Below are positions 37,128 through 45,909 of a stretch of DNA of 64,000 bases, one piece after another; the stretch's first letter is position 1; every line of letters begins with the position of its first letter. The position numbers and the translations under genes were made by a program. A model generated the notes under the pieces. That model did no database searches, was not told where the DNA came from, and saw only the letters and a list, made by a program, of their open reading frames with translations. The stretch is from Bacillota bacterium (GTDB lineage: Bacteria; Bacillota; Clostridia; Acetivibrionales; DTU013), in assembly GCA_023435305.1 (NCBI GenBank), contig JAEYRV010000053.1:1-64000 (forward strand), given 5' to 3'.

Positions 37128-38744
37128 ATGTTCAAGGTCTTTCTTGTCGAGGATGAGATTGTGGTGCGTGAGGGCATCCGCAAGAACATTCCCTGGGAGG
37201 CCTACGGCTATTTTTATGCCGGCGACGCTCCTGACGGGGAGCTTGCTTTGCCGCTGATCCGCCGGATACAGCCCGATCTTCTTATTACGGATATCAAAAT
37301 GCCGTTCATGGATGGACTGTCGCTTATAGAACTGGTCCGCAAAGAGCTTCCCATGACAAAAATAATCATTATCAGCGGTTACGATGATTTTTCCTATGCT
37401 CAGCAGGCTATTCGCATGGGTGTTGAACAATACCTGCTCAAGCCGATCGTAAAGGGGAAAATGGTGGAGATACTGTCCGCGCTGCATCAGAAAATGAAAG
37501 CTGAACAGCAGCAGCGGGAATATCTGGACAGGTTCCAGCGGGAGGTCAATGAGTATGAGACATTTGCACGCAGAAGATTTTTCGAGCAAATCGTAACCGG
37601 TTCCCTGAGTGTATTGGAGATCTCAGAAACCGCCAAGACTCTTGATATAGATATGAACGCACTGTATTACAATATCGTGCTTTTTTCCCTGAGCAGTGCC
37701 GGATACGATGCAAGCGCACCGGAAACCTATTCAGATACGGTAGCGGTGACGCTGGACATGATCAGGGAATTCATCTCCGGTCATCCGCATATGATACTGT
37801 TCATATGGAACGTTACTACATATGCAGTTTTAGTCAAGGGCTTTCAGGATGATATCGCATCGAGGACCGATGAATGTGTTAAGAGCATAGAGAGCTGTTG
37901 TAATGCTGCAGGCGGCGATGTAAGCTGGCATATAGCATGCGGATCTCCGGTATCGAGGCTTGGAGCTATTCCGGAATGCTTTTCGAAGGCAAGCCGTATT
38001 TTATCCTACCGGTATATTTGCCCCGAAGAGCATATACTGACCGAATCCATAGGACGTGATTTTCAAAGTAATAACAGACATGGAGCTGATACTGAAAAGA
38101 AGAGCGCGGATCAAAAAAGCATCCGCAGTTTTCTGAGTAATGGTGCGAGAGAAGAAATCGACGGATTCATTGATCAACTTCTGTTAAGCGCAGAGGGAGA
38201 AACCGCTTCACAGGCATTATTCTGCAGGTACCTGACAATGATGTTGTACTTTGCTGCAGTGGAATATCTGGACTCGATAGGCTGTCGGGCAGACAGCTTC
38301 TGGTCGCTGGAGCTCAGGCCCAATGACAGTGTATCGTCACCTGATGAGGTGCGGCAATATGCCCGCCGGGTCCTGGGACAGGCTATTGAACTGCGTGACC
38401 GCGAAAACAGGAAGCAGCAGCACGACCTGTTGAAGCAGGCAATCAGTTTCATCGATGTACATTTCCGGGACGAGTCGATATCCCTCGACAGGGTCGCAAA
38501 GGAAGTGAACATCAGCCCAAATTATTTTTCCACCGTATTCAGTCAGGAAGTCGGAGCGACCTTCATAGAATACCTCACGAGTAAGAGAATAGAAGAGGCG
38601 AAACAAATGCTTCGCCAAACCACAAGGCGCTCGAGTGAGATCGCTTATGCAGTCGGATACAAGGATCCGCACTATTTCAGCTTTGTATTCAAGAAGGTAA
38701 ATGGCTGCACACCCAGTGAGTATCGCAGAGGAGACAGACAGTGA
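37128..38744 (+). CDS. YesN-type response regulator (REC + AraC HTH)
   Basis: A 538-residue two-component regulator. Receiver domain 1-118 (VEDE near residue 7, phospho-Asp in DLLITDIKMPF, Lys in YLLKPIV). A coiled coil and a variable middle domain follow, then an AraC domain in the last 100 residues (LDRVAKEVNISPNYFSTVFS, SSEIAYAVGYKDPHYFSFVFK). The start is taken at 37128 because MFKVFLVEDE is the normal receiver start and AAGGGA lies 7 nt upstream. An in-frame ATG at 37089 behind GGGGGG is an alternative. Its stop overlaps the kinase start (GTGA). Here the regulator precedes the kinase, unlike the pair at 32759-35891. Confidence 0.9.
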   Translation: MFKVFLVEDEIVVREGIRKNIPWEAYGYFYAGDAPDGELALPLIRRIQPDLLITDIKMPFMDGLSLIELVRKELPMTKIIIISGYDDFSYAQQAIRMGVEQYLLKPIVKGKMVEILSALHQKMKAEQQQREYLDRFQREVNEYETFARRRFFEQIVTGSLSVLEISETAKTLDIDMNALYYNIVLFSLSSAGYDASAPETYSDTVAVTLDMIREFISGHPHMILFIWNVTTYAVLVKGFQDDIASRTDECVKSIESCCNAAGGDVSWHIACGSPVSRLGAIPECFSKASRILSYRYICPEEHILTESIGRDFQSNNRHGADTEKKSADQKSIRSFLSNGAREEIDGFIDQLLLSAEGETASQALFCRYLTMMLYFAAVEYLDSIGCRADSFWSLELRPNDSVSSPDEVRQYARRVLGQAIELRDRENRKQQHDLLKQAISFIDVHFRDESISLDRVAKEVNISPNYFSTVFSQEVGATFIEYLTSKRIEEAKQMLRQTTRRSSEIAYAVGYKDPHYFSFVFKKVNGCTPSEYRRGDRQ

Positions 38745-40186
38745 GCTTTGAATTCAGGCTTAAAGCCAACAGAGTGAAAACGACATTGCAGAGCAAGCTC
38801 TGGAAGATGATCCTGATCGTAGCGGTTCCGCTGATGATTGTCATAATTGCCATTGCATCCATAGGCATAGGTTATGCGCTGCAATATAATGCCATACTGA
38901 ACAATGTCACAACGGCATCTGACTTTAACCGCAATTTCAAGGATGATGTCGATCTGAAAATGTACTATTATGTAATTGAAAGTCAGTATTCCGAAGGTCT
39001 GCCCATCAAAGAGGTGGAGTCTGCGGAGACTATAGCCAGAAAGCTGACTGAGACCACTACGGAAAAGGACAGCCTTCGTGCTATCAGCAGTGTGCTGAAC
39101 CTGTGTCACAACCTGGCGGATAAGATCAACCAGATCGCGGAAACAAAGGAGTACAATTCCCGTGAGGACCAGCTTGAAAACAACGTATATATCCTGACGG
39201 ATCTTATCCAGGAGTATATGTATACATATCTTTATTATGAAGCAGTGCATCTTGATGCGCTTCAATCGACCATGATAAGAAACATGATCGTTCTGATCGG
39301 CGCTGTTGTTGTCTTGTCGCTGATGCTACTGATTTTTCTTCTGACCAAGTCAAGAAACCTGAGCCGCAGAATAGTCGATCCCATCGACAGGATCTGCGAA
39401 CGCCTGGAGGCTATCGGCAAGGGCAGCCTTTTGGTGTGCGAACCTATCCAGGCCGACGTGGAGGAGGTGCAGCTCCTTTCGGATGGCATAGAGAGCATGG
39501 TGGGCCATCTGAAGAGGCAGATCGACAAGAACGCCGAACAGGAGAAGCAGCGAAGGCATACCGAATTGGCGCTGCTGCAGGCCCAGATCAACCCGCATTT
39601 CCTGTATAATACCCTGGATACTATTGTCTGGCTGATAGAATCAGGAGAAATAAGCGATTCGGTCGCGATGGTCAGCAGCCTGTCCAATTTCTTCAGGTTT
39701 TCGCTGAGCCGTGGGAAAAACGTTATTACCCTCGCTGAGGAGGAACAGCATATCCAAAGCTATCTGGAGATCCAGCAGATGCGGTACAGGGATATGATCG
39801 AATATAAAATAGATATCCCGGAGAAACTGAAGCATTTCATACTGCCGAAGCTTACTCTGCAGCCGTTGGTAGAGAACGCGCTGTATCATGGCATAAAAAA
39901 CAGAAGGCGGAAAGGCTTTATTAATGTAACCGGCAGAGTACAGAACGAGTGTGTGATACTGGAGGTATCGGATGACGGACGTGGCATGACGGATGAGCGC
40001 CTGAACGAGGTGAGGGCGTCATTGGGTGATAACAGGTCCGAAGGATTCGGGCTGAGAGCGGTGCATCAGAGGATCAGGATACTGTTCGGGAATGAGTACG
40101 GTCTGACTGTGGAGAGCATATCGGATGTTGGCACACGAGTCATAGTAGCGATCCCGATGCAGACGGCCGAGGAATCCGAAAGCTAA
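38741..40186 (+). CDS. Sensor histidine kinase, YesM/LytS type, GTG start
   Basis: A 481-residue kinase. Membrane segments lie at about 20-45 and 185-205 with a helical extracellular loop between them. A HAMP domain (about 210-260), phospho-His in AQINPHFLYNTLD and an ATPase domain with VENALYHGIKN and SDDGRGMTDE follow. It starts at GTG 38741, overlapping the regulator stop by 4 nt. A palindromic repeat begins at the first base after its stop codon. The binding lipoprotein at 40923 on the far side of the repeats is the likely sensory partner. Confidence 0.92.
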   Translation: MSFEFRLKANRVKTTLQSKLWKMILIVAVPLMIVIIAIASIGIGYALQYNAILNNVTTASDFNRNFKDDVDLKMYYYVIESQYSEGLPIKEVESAETIARKLTETTTEKDSLRAISSVLNLCHNLADKINQIAETKEYNSREDQLENNVYILTDLIQEYMYTYLYYEAVHLDALQSTMIRNMIVLIGAVVVLSLMLLIFLLTKSRNLSRRIVDPIDRICERLEAIGKGSLLVCEPIQADVEEVQLLSDGIESMVGHLKRQIDKNAEQEKQRRHTELALLQAQINPHFLYNTLDTIVWLIESGEISDSVAMVSSLSNFFRFSLSRGKNVITLAEEEQHIQSYLEIQQMRYRDMIEYKIDIPEKLKHFILPKLTLQPLVENALYHGIKNRRRKGFINVTGRVQNECVILEVSDDGRGMTDERLNEVRASLGDNRSEGFGLRAVHQRIRILFGNEYGLTVESISDVGTRVIVAIPMQTAEESES

Positions 40187-40382
40187 GTGCTGGTTAGCTT
40201 TATGAATTGCACAGATGTTTAAGCTTGAGAGGCTGTAAATTCCAGCCTTGGTATGAAAAATCAAACGTGCCTCGCCTGTGGGCCCTGGCTGCTCGGGCAG
40301 GACGATGATTTTTCCCCGACTTGCTGGAATTAACACCCTCTAGGAGCTTAACAAAAGTTCCATTCATAAAGCCAACCAGCAC
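40187..40382. mobile_element. MITE-like palindromic element, copy A (196 bp)
   Basis: A non-coding element bounded by near-perfect 21-bp terminal inverted repeats (40187-40207 and 40362-40382; one mismatch). Inner arms pair as well (TTAAGCT...GGAGCTTAA and AAATTCCAG/CTGGAATT), so the whole element can fold into one long hairpin. It starts right after the kinase stop codon. It is nearly identical to copy B and related to the inverted copy C. Confidence 0.75.
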
Positions 40383-40402
40383 CCCGAACTTAGGTAGATA
40401 AT

Positions 40403-40599
40403 GTACTGGTTAGCTTTATGAATTACACTGGTGTTTAAGCTTGAGAGGCTGTAAATTCCAGCCTTGGTATGAAAAATCAAACGTGCCTCGCCTGTGGGCC
40501 TTGGCTGCTCGGGCAGGACGATGATTTTTCCCCGACTTGCTGGAATTAACACCCTCTAGGAGCTTAAACAAAAGTTCCATTCATAAAGCCAACCAGCAC
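40403..40599. mobile_element. MITE-like palindromic element, copy B (197 bp)
   Basis: A direct copy of element A, 20 bp downstream, with almost the same sequence throughout. Its terminal repeats are 40403-40423 and 40579-40599. All three full copies are followed within 3 nt by GAACT. Confidence 0.75.
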
Positions 40600-40619
40600 C
40601 TTGAACTGGTTAGTACAGT

Positions 40620-40680
40620 GTACTGGTTGACTTTATGAATTACATTGTTATATTAAACTCAAGAGGCTGAGGCTGTTAAT
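40620..40680. repeat. Truncated left end of the MITE-like element
   Basis: The 21-bp terminal repeat (40620-40640) and part of the next arm (TAAACTCAAGAGGCTG) are present, but the right half is missing. Copy C begins directly after it. Confidence 0.6.
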
Positions 40681-40878
40681 GTACCGGTTGGCTTTATGAA
40701 TAGCAGCATGAGTTTATAACTCATAGAGCCTGTTAATCGGGCAAGGCAAGGAAAAATCACCGTCCTGCCCGAGCGGTCACGACCCACAGGCGAGGTACGT
40801 TTGATTTTTCAAATCAAGGCCCGATTTACAGGCTCTAGAGTTATAAACACCGGTGCAATTCATAAAGCCAACCGGCAC
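40681..40878. mobile_element. MITE-like palindromic element, copy C, inverted (198 bp)
   Basis: Terminal repeats lie at 40681-40701 and 40858-40878. The core lies in the opposite orientation to A and B (the minus strand carries CCTCGCCTGTGGG and GCTCGGGCAGGACG). An inner arm differs on both sides together (TCGGGC/GCCCGA in place of TTCCAG/CTGGAA), so pairing is kept although the sequence changed. Confidence 0.75.
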
Positions 40879-40922
40879 AGTGAACTGGACTATAACAATT
40901 AACCCTTGTGGGAGATGAGAAT

Positions 40923-41918
40923 ATGAAAACAATAAAGATTATATTGATTGCATGTCTTGCAGTATTGCTTTGCAGCTGTGGGAAAGAGGTACAGCCTGCA
41001 GCTGATCCGGCAAAGGATAAGCTGATTGTGGTCGGGTTTTCACAGGTCGGTGCGGAATCTGAGTGGCGGGTAGCCAACACAGAAAGCGTAAAGACTGCGC
41101 TCAGCGAAGAAAACGGATACGATCTGATATTTGAAGACGCCCGCCAGGAGCAGGAAAACCAAATCAGGGCGATCCGGACATTCATCCAGCAGGACGTGGA
41201 CTATATCGTGTTCTCTCCCAAAGTCAAAACCGGCTGGAAGACAGTCCTGCTGGAAGCGAAGGAAGCAGGCATACCTGTCATAATGATAGACCGCGACATC
41301 GAAGAAGAAGATAAAGGTCTTGTTACTTCATACATCGGCTCGGATTTCCGCAATGAGGGAGAAAAAGCAGTCCTGTGGCTTGAGGAGCTTATGGAAAAAC
41401 AGGGCAGAAACACAAATCCTGTCCGGATCGTTCACATACAGGGAACGATGGGGTCGGCGGCACAGATCGGACGGACTGCTGCGCTGGAGCAGGCAATCGC
41501 ACGGAACCCCAACTGGGAAATGGCTGCCCAGGAATGCGGGGACTTCACGAGAGCAAGGGCTTATGAGGTAATGGATGAGATATTGAAGAAGACACAGGAA
41601 ATAGATGTCGTTTACTGTGAGAACGACGGCGAAGCGCTTGGCGCTATCGATGCCATGGAAAAGGCGGGCCTGAGATGCAACGCCGAGGATGGCGTGATAG
41701 TCATCTCGTTTGATGCAACGAAGCTTGCACTGAAGTACTGCCTGGAAGGAAAGATCGGGCTGGACGTTGAATGCAACCCGCTGCAGGGTTCATATATCGA
41801 TGGTATAATCAAGCAATTGGAGCGCGGAGAGCCAATCGAGCAGGAAAAATATATCGAAGAGACACAGTTCGACTGCTACACTATTACGCAAGAAATGATC
41901 GACAGCAGGAAATACTGA
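40923..41918 (+). CDS. YtfQ-type sugar-binding lipoprotein, probably sensory
   Basis: A 331-residue lipoprotein (signal ending in LLCSC, Cys19) of the galactofuranose/YtfQ binding-protein family (VGFSQVGAESEWRVANTESV, VDYIVFSPKVKTGW, VIMIDRDI, VECNPLQGSYIDGII). It is a paralogue of the transporter binding protein at 42126. It follows the second kinase gene, separated only by the palindromic repeats. GGGAG upstream supports ATG 40923 rather than an in-frame GTG at 40908. A sensory role with the kinase at 38741 is likely but not proved. Confidence 0.85.
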   Translation: MKTIKIILIACLAVLLCSCGKEVQPAADPAKDKLIVVGFSQVGAESEWRVANTESVKTALSEENGYDLIFEDARQEQENQIRAIRTFIQQDVDYIVFSPKVKTGWKTVLLEAKEAGIPVIMIDRDIEEEDKGLVTSYIGSDFRNEGEKAVLWLEELMEKQGRNTNPVRIVHIQGTMGSAAQIGRTAALEQAIARNPNWEMAAQECGDFTRARAYEVMDEILKKTQEIDVVYCENDGEALGAIDAMEKAGLRCNAEDGVIVISFDATKLALKYCLEGKIGLDVECNPLQGSYIDGIIKQLERGEPIEQEKYIEETQFDCYTITQEMIDSRKY

Positions 41919-42044
41919 AAGTTAGTTTTTTTCAGACAGGTTTAAAATATTACGGTCGGGCAATTCTTTATCCTGAGTCTGTTTTCCAGTTGTAGGCTAT
42001 CTTATTCAAATAGTTGAATTTCTTATTCGGTTCCTCCATGTATA

Positions 42045-42074
42045 TTGTTTTCTCTTTTTCCGGTGTGATATAAA
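42045..42074 (+). promoter_or_regulatory. Possible promoter of the furanose transporter operon
   Basis: TTGTTT (42045-42050) and TATAAA (42069-42074) with an 18-bp spacer, about 50 bp before the binding protein gene. The match to consensus is moderate. Confidence 0.4.
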
Positions 42075-42125
42075 GTTGGTGAAGGCATATCTTCATAAAA
42101 AAAGTATTTTTAGGAGGGGCGAAGT

Positions 42126-43115
42126 ATGAAAAAAATTATTGTGGTTCTTCTTGTTGCGACACTCGTACTTGGACTGTGCGCATGTACACAGGCACCGGCA
42201 GCAAACAACACGAAGGGATCCTCCAAACTCATCACTGTTGGATTTGCTCAGTGTAAAGCAGATGAATCTGACTGGCGCAAGGCGAACACCAAGTCTGTAC
42301 AGGAAGCTCTCAGCGAAGCAAACGGCTTCAAACTTATCCTTGCTGACTCAAACAATGATGCAGCAAAGCAGGTATCAGACGTTCAGGGCTTCATCGATCA
42401 GGAAGTTGACTACATAATTATCGCTGCAGTTAACGCTGATGGTTGGGATACCGTTCTTGCAAACGCCAAGAAGGCTAACATTCCTGTTATCCTGATGGAC
42501 CGTACCATCAATGCCAGTGAAGATCTTTACAACTGCTGGCTCGGCGGCGGTTTCTACAACGAAGGTGTTAAGGCTACAGACTGGATCGCAACAAGATTCA
42601 CTTCCGGTCAGCAGGTCAACATCGTCAATCTGCAGGGACAGCTGGGCGCATCTGCTCAGGTAGGCCGTACCAAAGCTCTTGAAGATGCAATCGGCAAGAA
42701 CAGCAACTGGAAGATGCTTGCACAGCAGACAGGCGAATGGAGCACTGACAAGGCAAAAGAAATAATGGCTTCATGGATCAAGCAGTATGGCGACGATATC
42801 AACTGTGTATATGCTGAAAACGACAATATGGCAGACGGTGCCATCCAGGCTCTCGAAGAGGCTGGTAAGAAGGTCGGCGGAAAAGATGGCATAGCTATCA
42901 TTTCTTTCGATGCTAACAGAGCATATCTCCAGATGACACTCGAAGGCAAAATCAACTGTAACGTAGAATGCAATCCTTTACTTGGACCTGGTGTTGCTGC
43001 GATCATCAAGAAGATCGAAGGCGGCGGAACTCCTAACAAGCAAGAGTCAGTAGACGAGACAGCATTCTATTATGACACTATTACTCAGGAGATCATTGAT
43101 GCTCGTCCGTACTAA
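42126..43115 (+). CDS. ytfQ: YtfQ-type sugar-binding lipoprotein of the ABC transporter
   Basis: A 329-residue lipoprotein (signal ending in LGLCAC, Cys20) of the YtfQ family, which binds furanose forms of sugars such as galactofuranose or arabinofuranose. Visible family segments are VGFAQCKADESDWRKANTKS, VDYIIIAAVNADGW, VILMDRTI and VECNPLLGPGVAAII. It heads the ytfQRT-yjfF-like operon and is followed by a strong hairpin that would keep it in excess. AGGAGGGG at 42112-42119 precedes the ATG. Confidence 0.88.
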   Translation: MKKIIVVLLVATLVLGLCACTQAPAANNTKGSSKLITVGFAQCKADESDWRKANTKSVQEALSEANGFKLILADSNNDAAKQVSDVQGFIDQEVDYIIIAAVNADGWDTVLANAKKANIPVILMDRTINASEDLYNCWLGGGFYNEGVKATDWIATRFTSGQQVNIVNLQGQLGASAQVGRTKALEDAIGKNSNWKMLAQQTGEWSTDKAKEIMASWIKQYGDDINCVYAENDNMADGAIQALEEAGKKVGGKDGIAIISFDANRAYLQMTLEGKINCNVECNPLLGPGVAAIIKKIEGGGTPNKQESVDETAFYYDTITQEIIDARPY

Positions 43116-43165
43116 TATACAGCGGGCTCTACAAATGGTATTTTAAGTTCCGGTTGGAACCGATG

Positions 43166-43215
43166 TTCGGTTCGGGGGAGGAATAAATGCTTCTCCCCCG
43201 GACCGAAATTTGTTA
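43166..43215 (+). terminator. 15-bp hairpin between binding protein and ATPase genes
   Basis: The arm at 43166-43180 pairs with 43193-43207 along 15 bp with a single G-U pair and a 12-nt loop. ATTTGTTAT follows, a weak T-rich tail. It sits in the same place as the hairpin at 28623 in the other transporter operon. Confidence 0.7.
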
Positions 43216-43309
43216 TAATATACAATATGGAACAAGATACCGCACATGCCATATTTTTCTGAATGATGCATTTGAAAAAAAGCAGCTTTATTAAGGTGGG
43301 TATTGCTCT

Positions 43310-44851
43310 ATGAGTACAGTAAAGCAAGAACAAAACAAACCTTCTCTGACGATGAATGGTATCGGAAAATCCTTTCCCGGCGTCCGCGCACTCAACAATG
43401 TTGATTTCAAACTGCGCCCCGGGGAGATACATGCACTTATGGGTGAAAATGGCGCCGGAAAATCGACGCTTGTCAAGGTGCTGACCGGAGTCTATATAAT
43501 GGATGAAGGCAGTGTCAGACTGGATGGAAATCCCGTCTCTATACGTTCGACACAGGATGCTCAAAAGCATGGGATAAGCACTGTATACCAAGAGGTGAAT
43601 CTGTGCTGGAATCTCACAGTCGCTGAAAATCTTTTTCTGGGGCGTGAGCCGCGAACGATGGGCCTGATCGACTGGAAGCAGATGAACCGCAAGGCTGCAG
43701 AATTATTGCAGGAACTCAATATTTCAGCGGAACCGGCGGCGCAGCTGGACAGCTATTCCATCGCCGTACAGCAGATGATCGCGATTGCCCGTGCCGTCAA
43801 TACGAAATGCAGGTTCCTGATCCTTGACGAACCGACCTCATCACTGGATACCGACGAGGTAAAGAAGCTGTTTGCGCTCATGAGACAGCTTAAGGAAAAA
43901 GGCGTGGGAATCATATTCATCACTCATTTTCTTGAACAGGTCTATGAGATCTGTGACCGCATCACTGTACTGAGAAACGGTGAGCTCGTCGGAGAATATG
44001 AAGTGGAAAATCTGCCGCGGCTTGAGCTTGTAACAAAGATGATGGGCAAGGAAATCGAAAATCTTTCAAGTCTCAATGTGGAAAAGGACGAATCAAGGTT
44101 TGAAGGTGAGGAGCCGCTTATAGAAGCCTGCGAGCTGTCAAGCGGTGTTTCAAAGGTTGCACCCTTCGGACTTAAAATGTACAAGGGCGAGGTCGTCGGC
44201 TTAAGCGGTCTGCTGGGTTCAGGCCGAAGCGAGCTGGTGCGGGCGGTCTACGGTGCCGACAAGGCAGTCCATGGACAGCTTATCATAAAAGGAAAAAGAG
44301 CAAGGGTAAAGAAACCTCTGGATGCAATGAAGCATGGAATGGCCTACCTGCCGGAAGACAGAAAGGCAGATGGCATTTTCGCAGATCTTTCGGTAAGGGA
44401 AAACATTATCATTGCTCTCCAGGCAAAGCAGGGAATGCTGAAACGTTTGACCCGAAAGGAAATGGAAAAATACGCAGACGAGTATATAGAGCTGCTAAAT
44501 ATAAAAACTGCAGGCAGAGAAACGCCGATCAAGAGTCTTTCCGGCGGCAATCAGCAAAAGGTCATTCTGGCGCGCTGGCTGCTCACCAATCCGGAATTCA
44601 TGATATTGGACGAACCTACCCGTGGAATCGATGTTGGAACGAAAACAGAAATACAAAAACTGATTTTAAAGCTTGCCAGTGAGGGCAGGAGCGTGGCTTT
44701 CATATCCTCGGAGCTGGATGAAATGCTCAGGACATGCTCAAGAATGGTAGTCATGCGAGACCGGTCAAAGGTTGGAGAACTGACCGGGGCACAGTTGAAT
44801 CAGAGTACAATTATGCGGACTATAGCAGGGAGGGAGGATGAACATGAGTAA
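43310..44851 (+). CDS. ytfR: Furanose-sugar ABC transporter ATPase, two fused domains
   Basis: A 513-residue ATPase with two nucleotide-binding domains. Domain 1 has GENGAGKST, a degenerate signature region (SYSIAVQQMIAIARAV) and FLILDEPTSSLD. Domain 2 has a degenerate Walker A (LLGSGRSEL), the signature SGGNQQKVILARW and FMILDEPTRGIDVG. It fits YtfR/RbsA-type sugar ATPases. AAGGTGGG lies upstream of the ATG. The first permease gene starts within its last codons. Confidence 0.9.
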   Translation: MSTVKQEQNKPSLTMNGIGKSFPGVRALNNVDFKLRPGEIHALMGENGAGKSTLVKVLTGVYIMDEGSVRLDGNPVSIRSTQDAQKHGISTVYQEVNLCWNLTVAENLFLGREPRTMGLIDWKQMNRKAAELLQELNISAEPAAQLDSYSIAVQQMIAIARAVNTKCRFLILDEPTSSLDTDEVKKLFALMRQLKEKGVGIIFITHFLEQVYEICDRITVLRNGELVGEYEVENLPRLELVTKMMGKEIENLSSLNVEKDESRFEGEEPLIEACELSSGVSKVAPFGLKMYKGEVVGLSGLLGSGRSELVRAVYGADKAVHGQLIIKGKRARVKKPLDAMKHGMAYLPEDRKADGIFADLSVRENIIIALQAKQGMLKRLTRKEMEKYADEYIELLNIKTAGRETPIKSLSGGNQQKVILARWLLTNPEFMILDEPTRGIDVGTKTEIQKLILKLASEGRSVAFISSELDEMLRTCSRMVVMRDRSKVGELTGAQLNQSTIMRTIAGREDEHE

Positions 44852-45905
44852 ATTGAAACCGCTTGCGAAAAGTCTGCTGCACAGCCGGTTAACATTCTCA
44901 TTAGTAATTTTGTTAATCGTGGTGGTGCAGAACATTATCACTACACCAACATTTTTCAATATTTCCATCACCAATGGTCTGATCACCGGCTATATACCGG
45001 ATATTCTGGATGAGGCCAGCCTGCTTGTCATTGTTACAATGGGAATGACATTGGTCATAGCTGCCACCGGCGGCGTAGATATAAGTGTTGGCCCGATCAT
45101 GGCAATAGCGGCCAGTTTCTGCGGCCTGCTGCTCAATGGCCCCGAATACAGGACAGATGTGTTCCACAGCCCATACCTGCTGGCGCTGTTTGTAGGTCTG
45201 CTGGGAGGAGCATTGTGCGGCGCGTTTAATGGTTTCCTGGTTGCAGGCCTGAAAATCCAGCCTATGATCGCAACTCTCATCCTGTTCACTGCCGGGCGTT
45301 CCATAGCCAAGCAGATAACACACGGGCAAACCATATATATAATGAATCCGGCGTTTAAATATCTGGGAGTCCAAATACCAGGTGTGCCAATAAGAACAAC
45401 TATTATTGTATCAATTGTGATAGTCATACTAGTGGTGCTGTTTACGAAGCTGACGAGTCTGGGACTTTATGTACAGAGCGTAGGTATAAACGGTTCGTCC
45501 TCCCGTCTTGTGGGGTTGAATTCCCGTGCCATCAAATTCATGGTATTTGTGATCTGCGGAGTGTTGGCAGGAGCGGCAGGGCTGGTCGGATCAAGCAGCC
45601 TGGGAAGCGTAAATTCCGGAGAACTTGGATTGAGTCTTGAGATGGACGCCATATTGGCGGTCGCCCTGGGAGGAAATATGCTGGGAGGCGGAAAATTCAG
45701 CATAGCGGGATCTGTGATCGGGGCATACACCATCCAGGCTATCACAACAACATTATACGCAATGAATGTGCGTGCAGATCAATTGAATGTATTCAAGGCG
45801 GCTATCATCATCGTTATTATTGTTGCCAGCAGCGATGTGTTCAAGGAAAAAGTCGGTAAGCTGACCCGGAAGTTATTCAGTAAGAATGTTTCTGTTGGAG
45901 GATGA
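44844..45905 (+). CDS. ytfT: Furanose-sugar ABC transporter permease 1 (YtfT-like)
   Basis: A 353-residue membrane permease of the BPD_transp_2 class. It has the family motif ATGGVDISVGPIMAIAAS and a late GGNMLGGGKFSIAGSVIGA. ATG 44844 lies about 7 nt after AGGGAGG and is preferred to ATG 44838, which nearly touches it. It overlaps the ATPase stop by 8 nt. With the next gene it forms the two-permease pair typical of the YtfT/YjfF system. Confidence 0.88.
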   Translation: MSKLKPLAKSLLHSRLTFSLVILLIVVVQNIITTPTFFNISITNGLITGYIPDILDEASLLVIVTMGMTLVIAATGGVDISVGPIMAIAASFCGLLLNGPEYRTDVFHSPYLLALFVGLLGGALCGAFNGFLVAGLKIQPMIATLILFTAGRSIAKQITHGQTIYIMNPAFKYLGVQIPGVPIRTTIIVSIVIVILVVLFTKLTSLGLYVQSVGINGSSSRLVGLNSRAIKFMVFVICGVLAGAAGLVGSSSLGSVNSGELGLSLEMDAILAVALGGNMLGGGKFSIAGSVIGAYTIQAITTTLYAMNVRADQLNVFKAAIIIVIIVASSDVFKEKVGKLTRKLFSKNVSVGG

Positions 45906-45909
45906 CGCA

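Noticed and set aside
40187..40599. Small minus-strand frames inside the palindromic elements
   Set aside because: They appear in both A and B only because the elements are copies; they lack ribosome binding sites and the region is explained by hairpin structure.
40187..40878. The palindromic cluster as a CRISPR array
   Set aside because: The units are about 197 bp with terminal inverted repeats, there are only three of them with one inverted, and no spacer pattern or cas gene is present.
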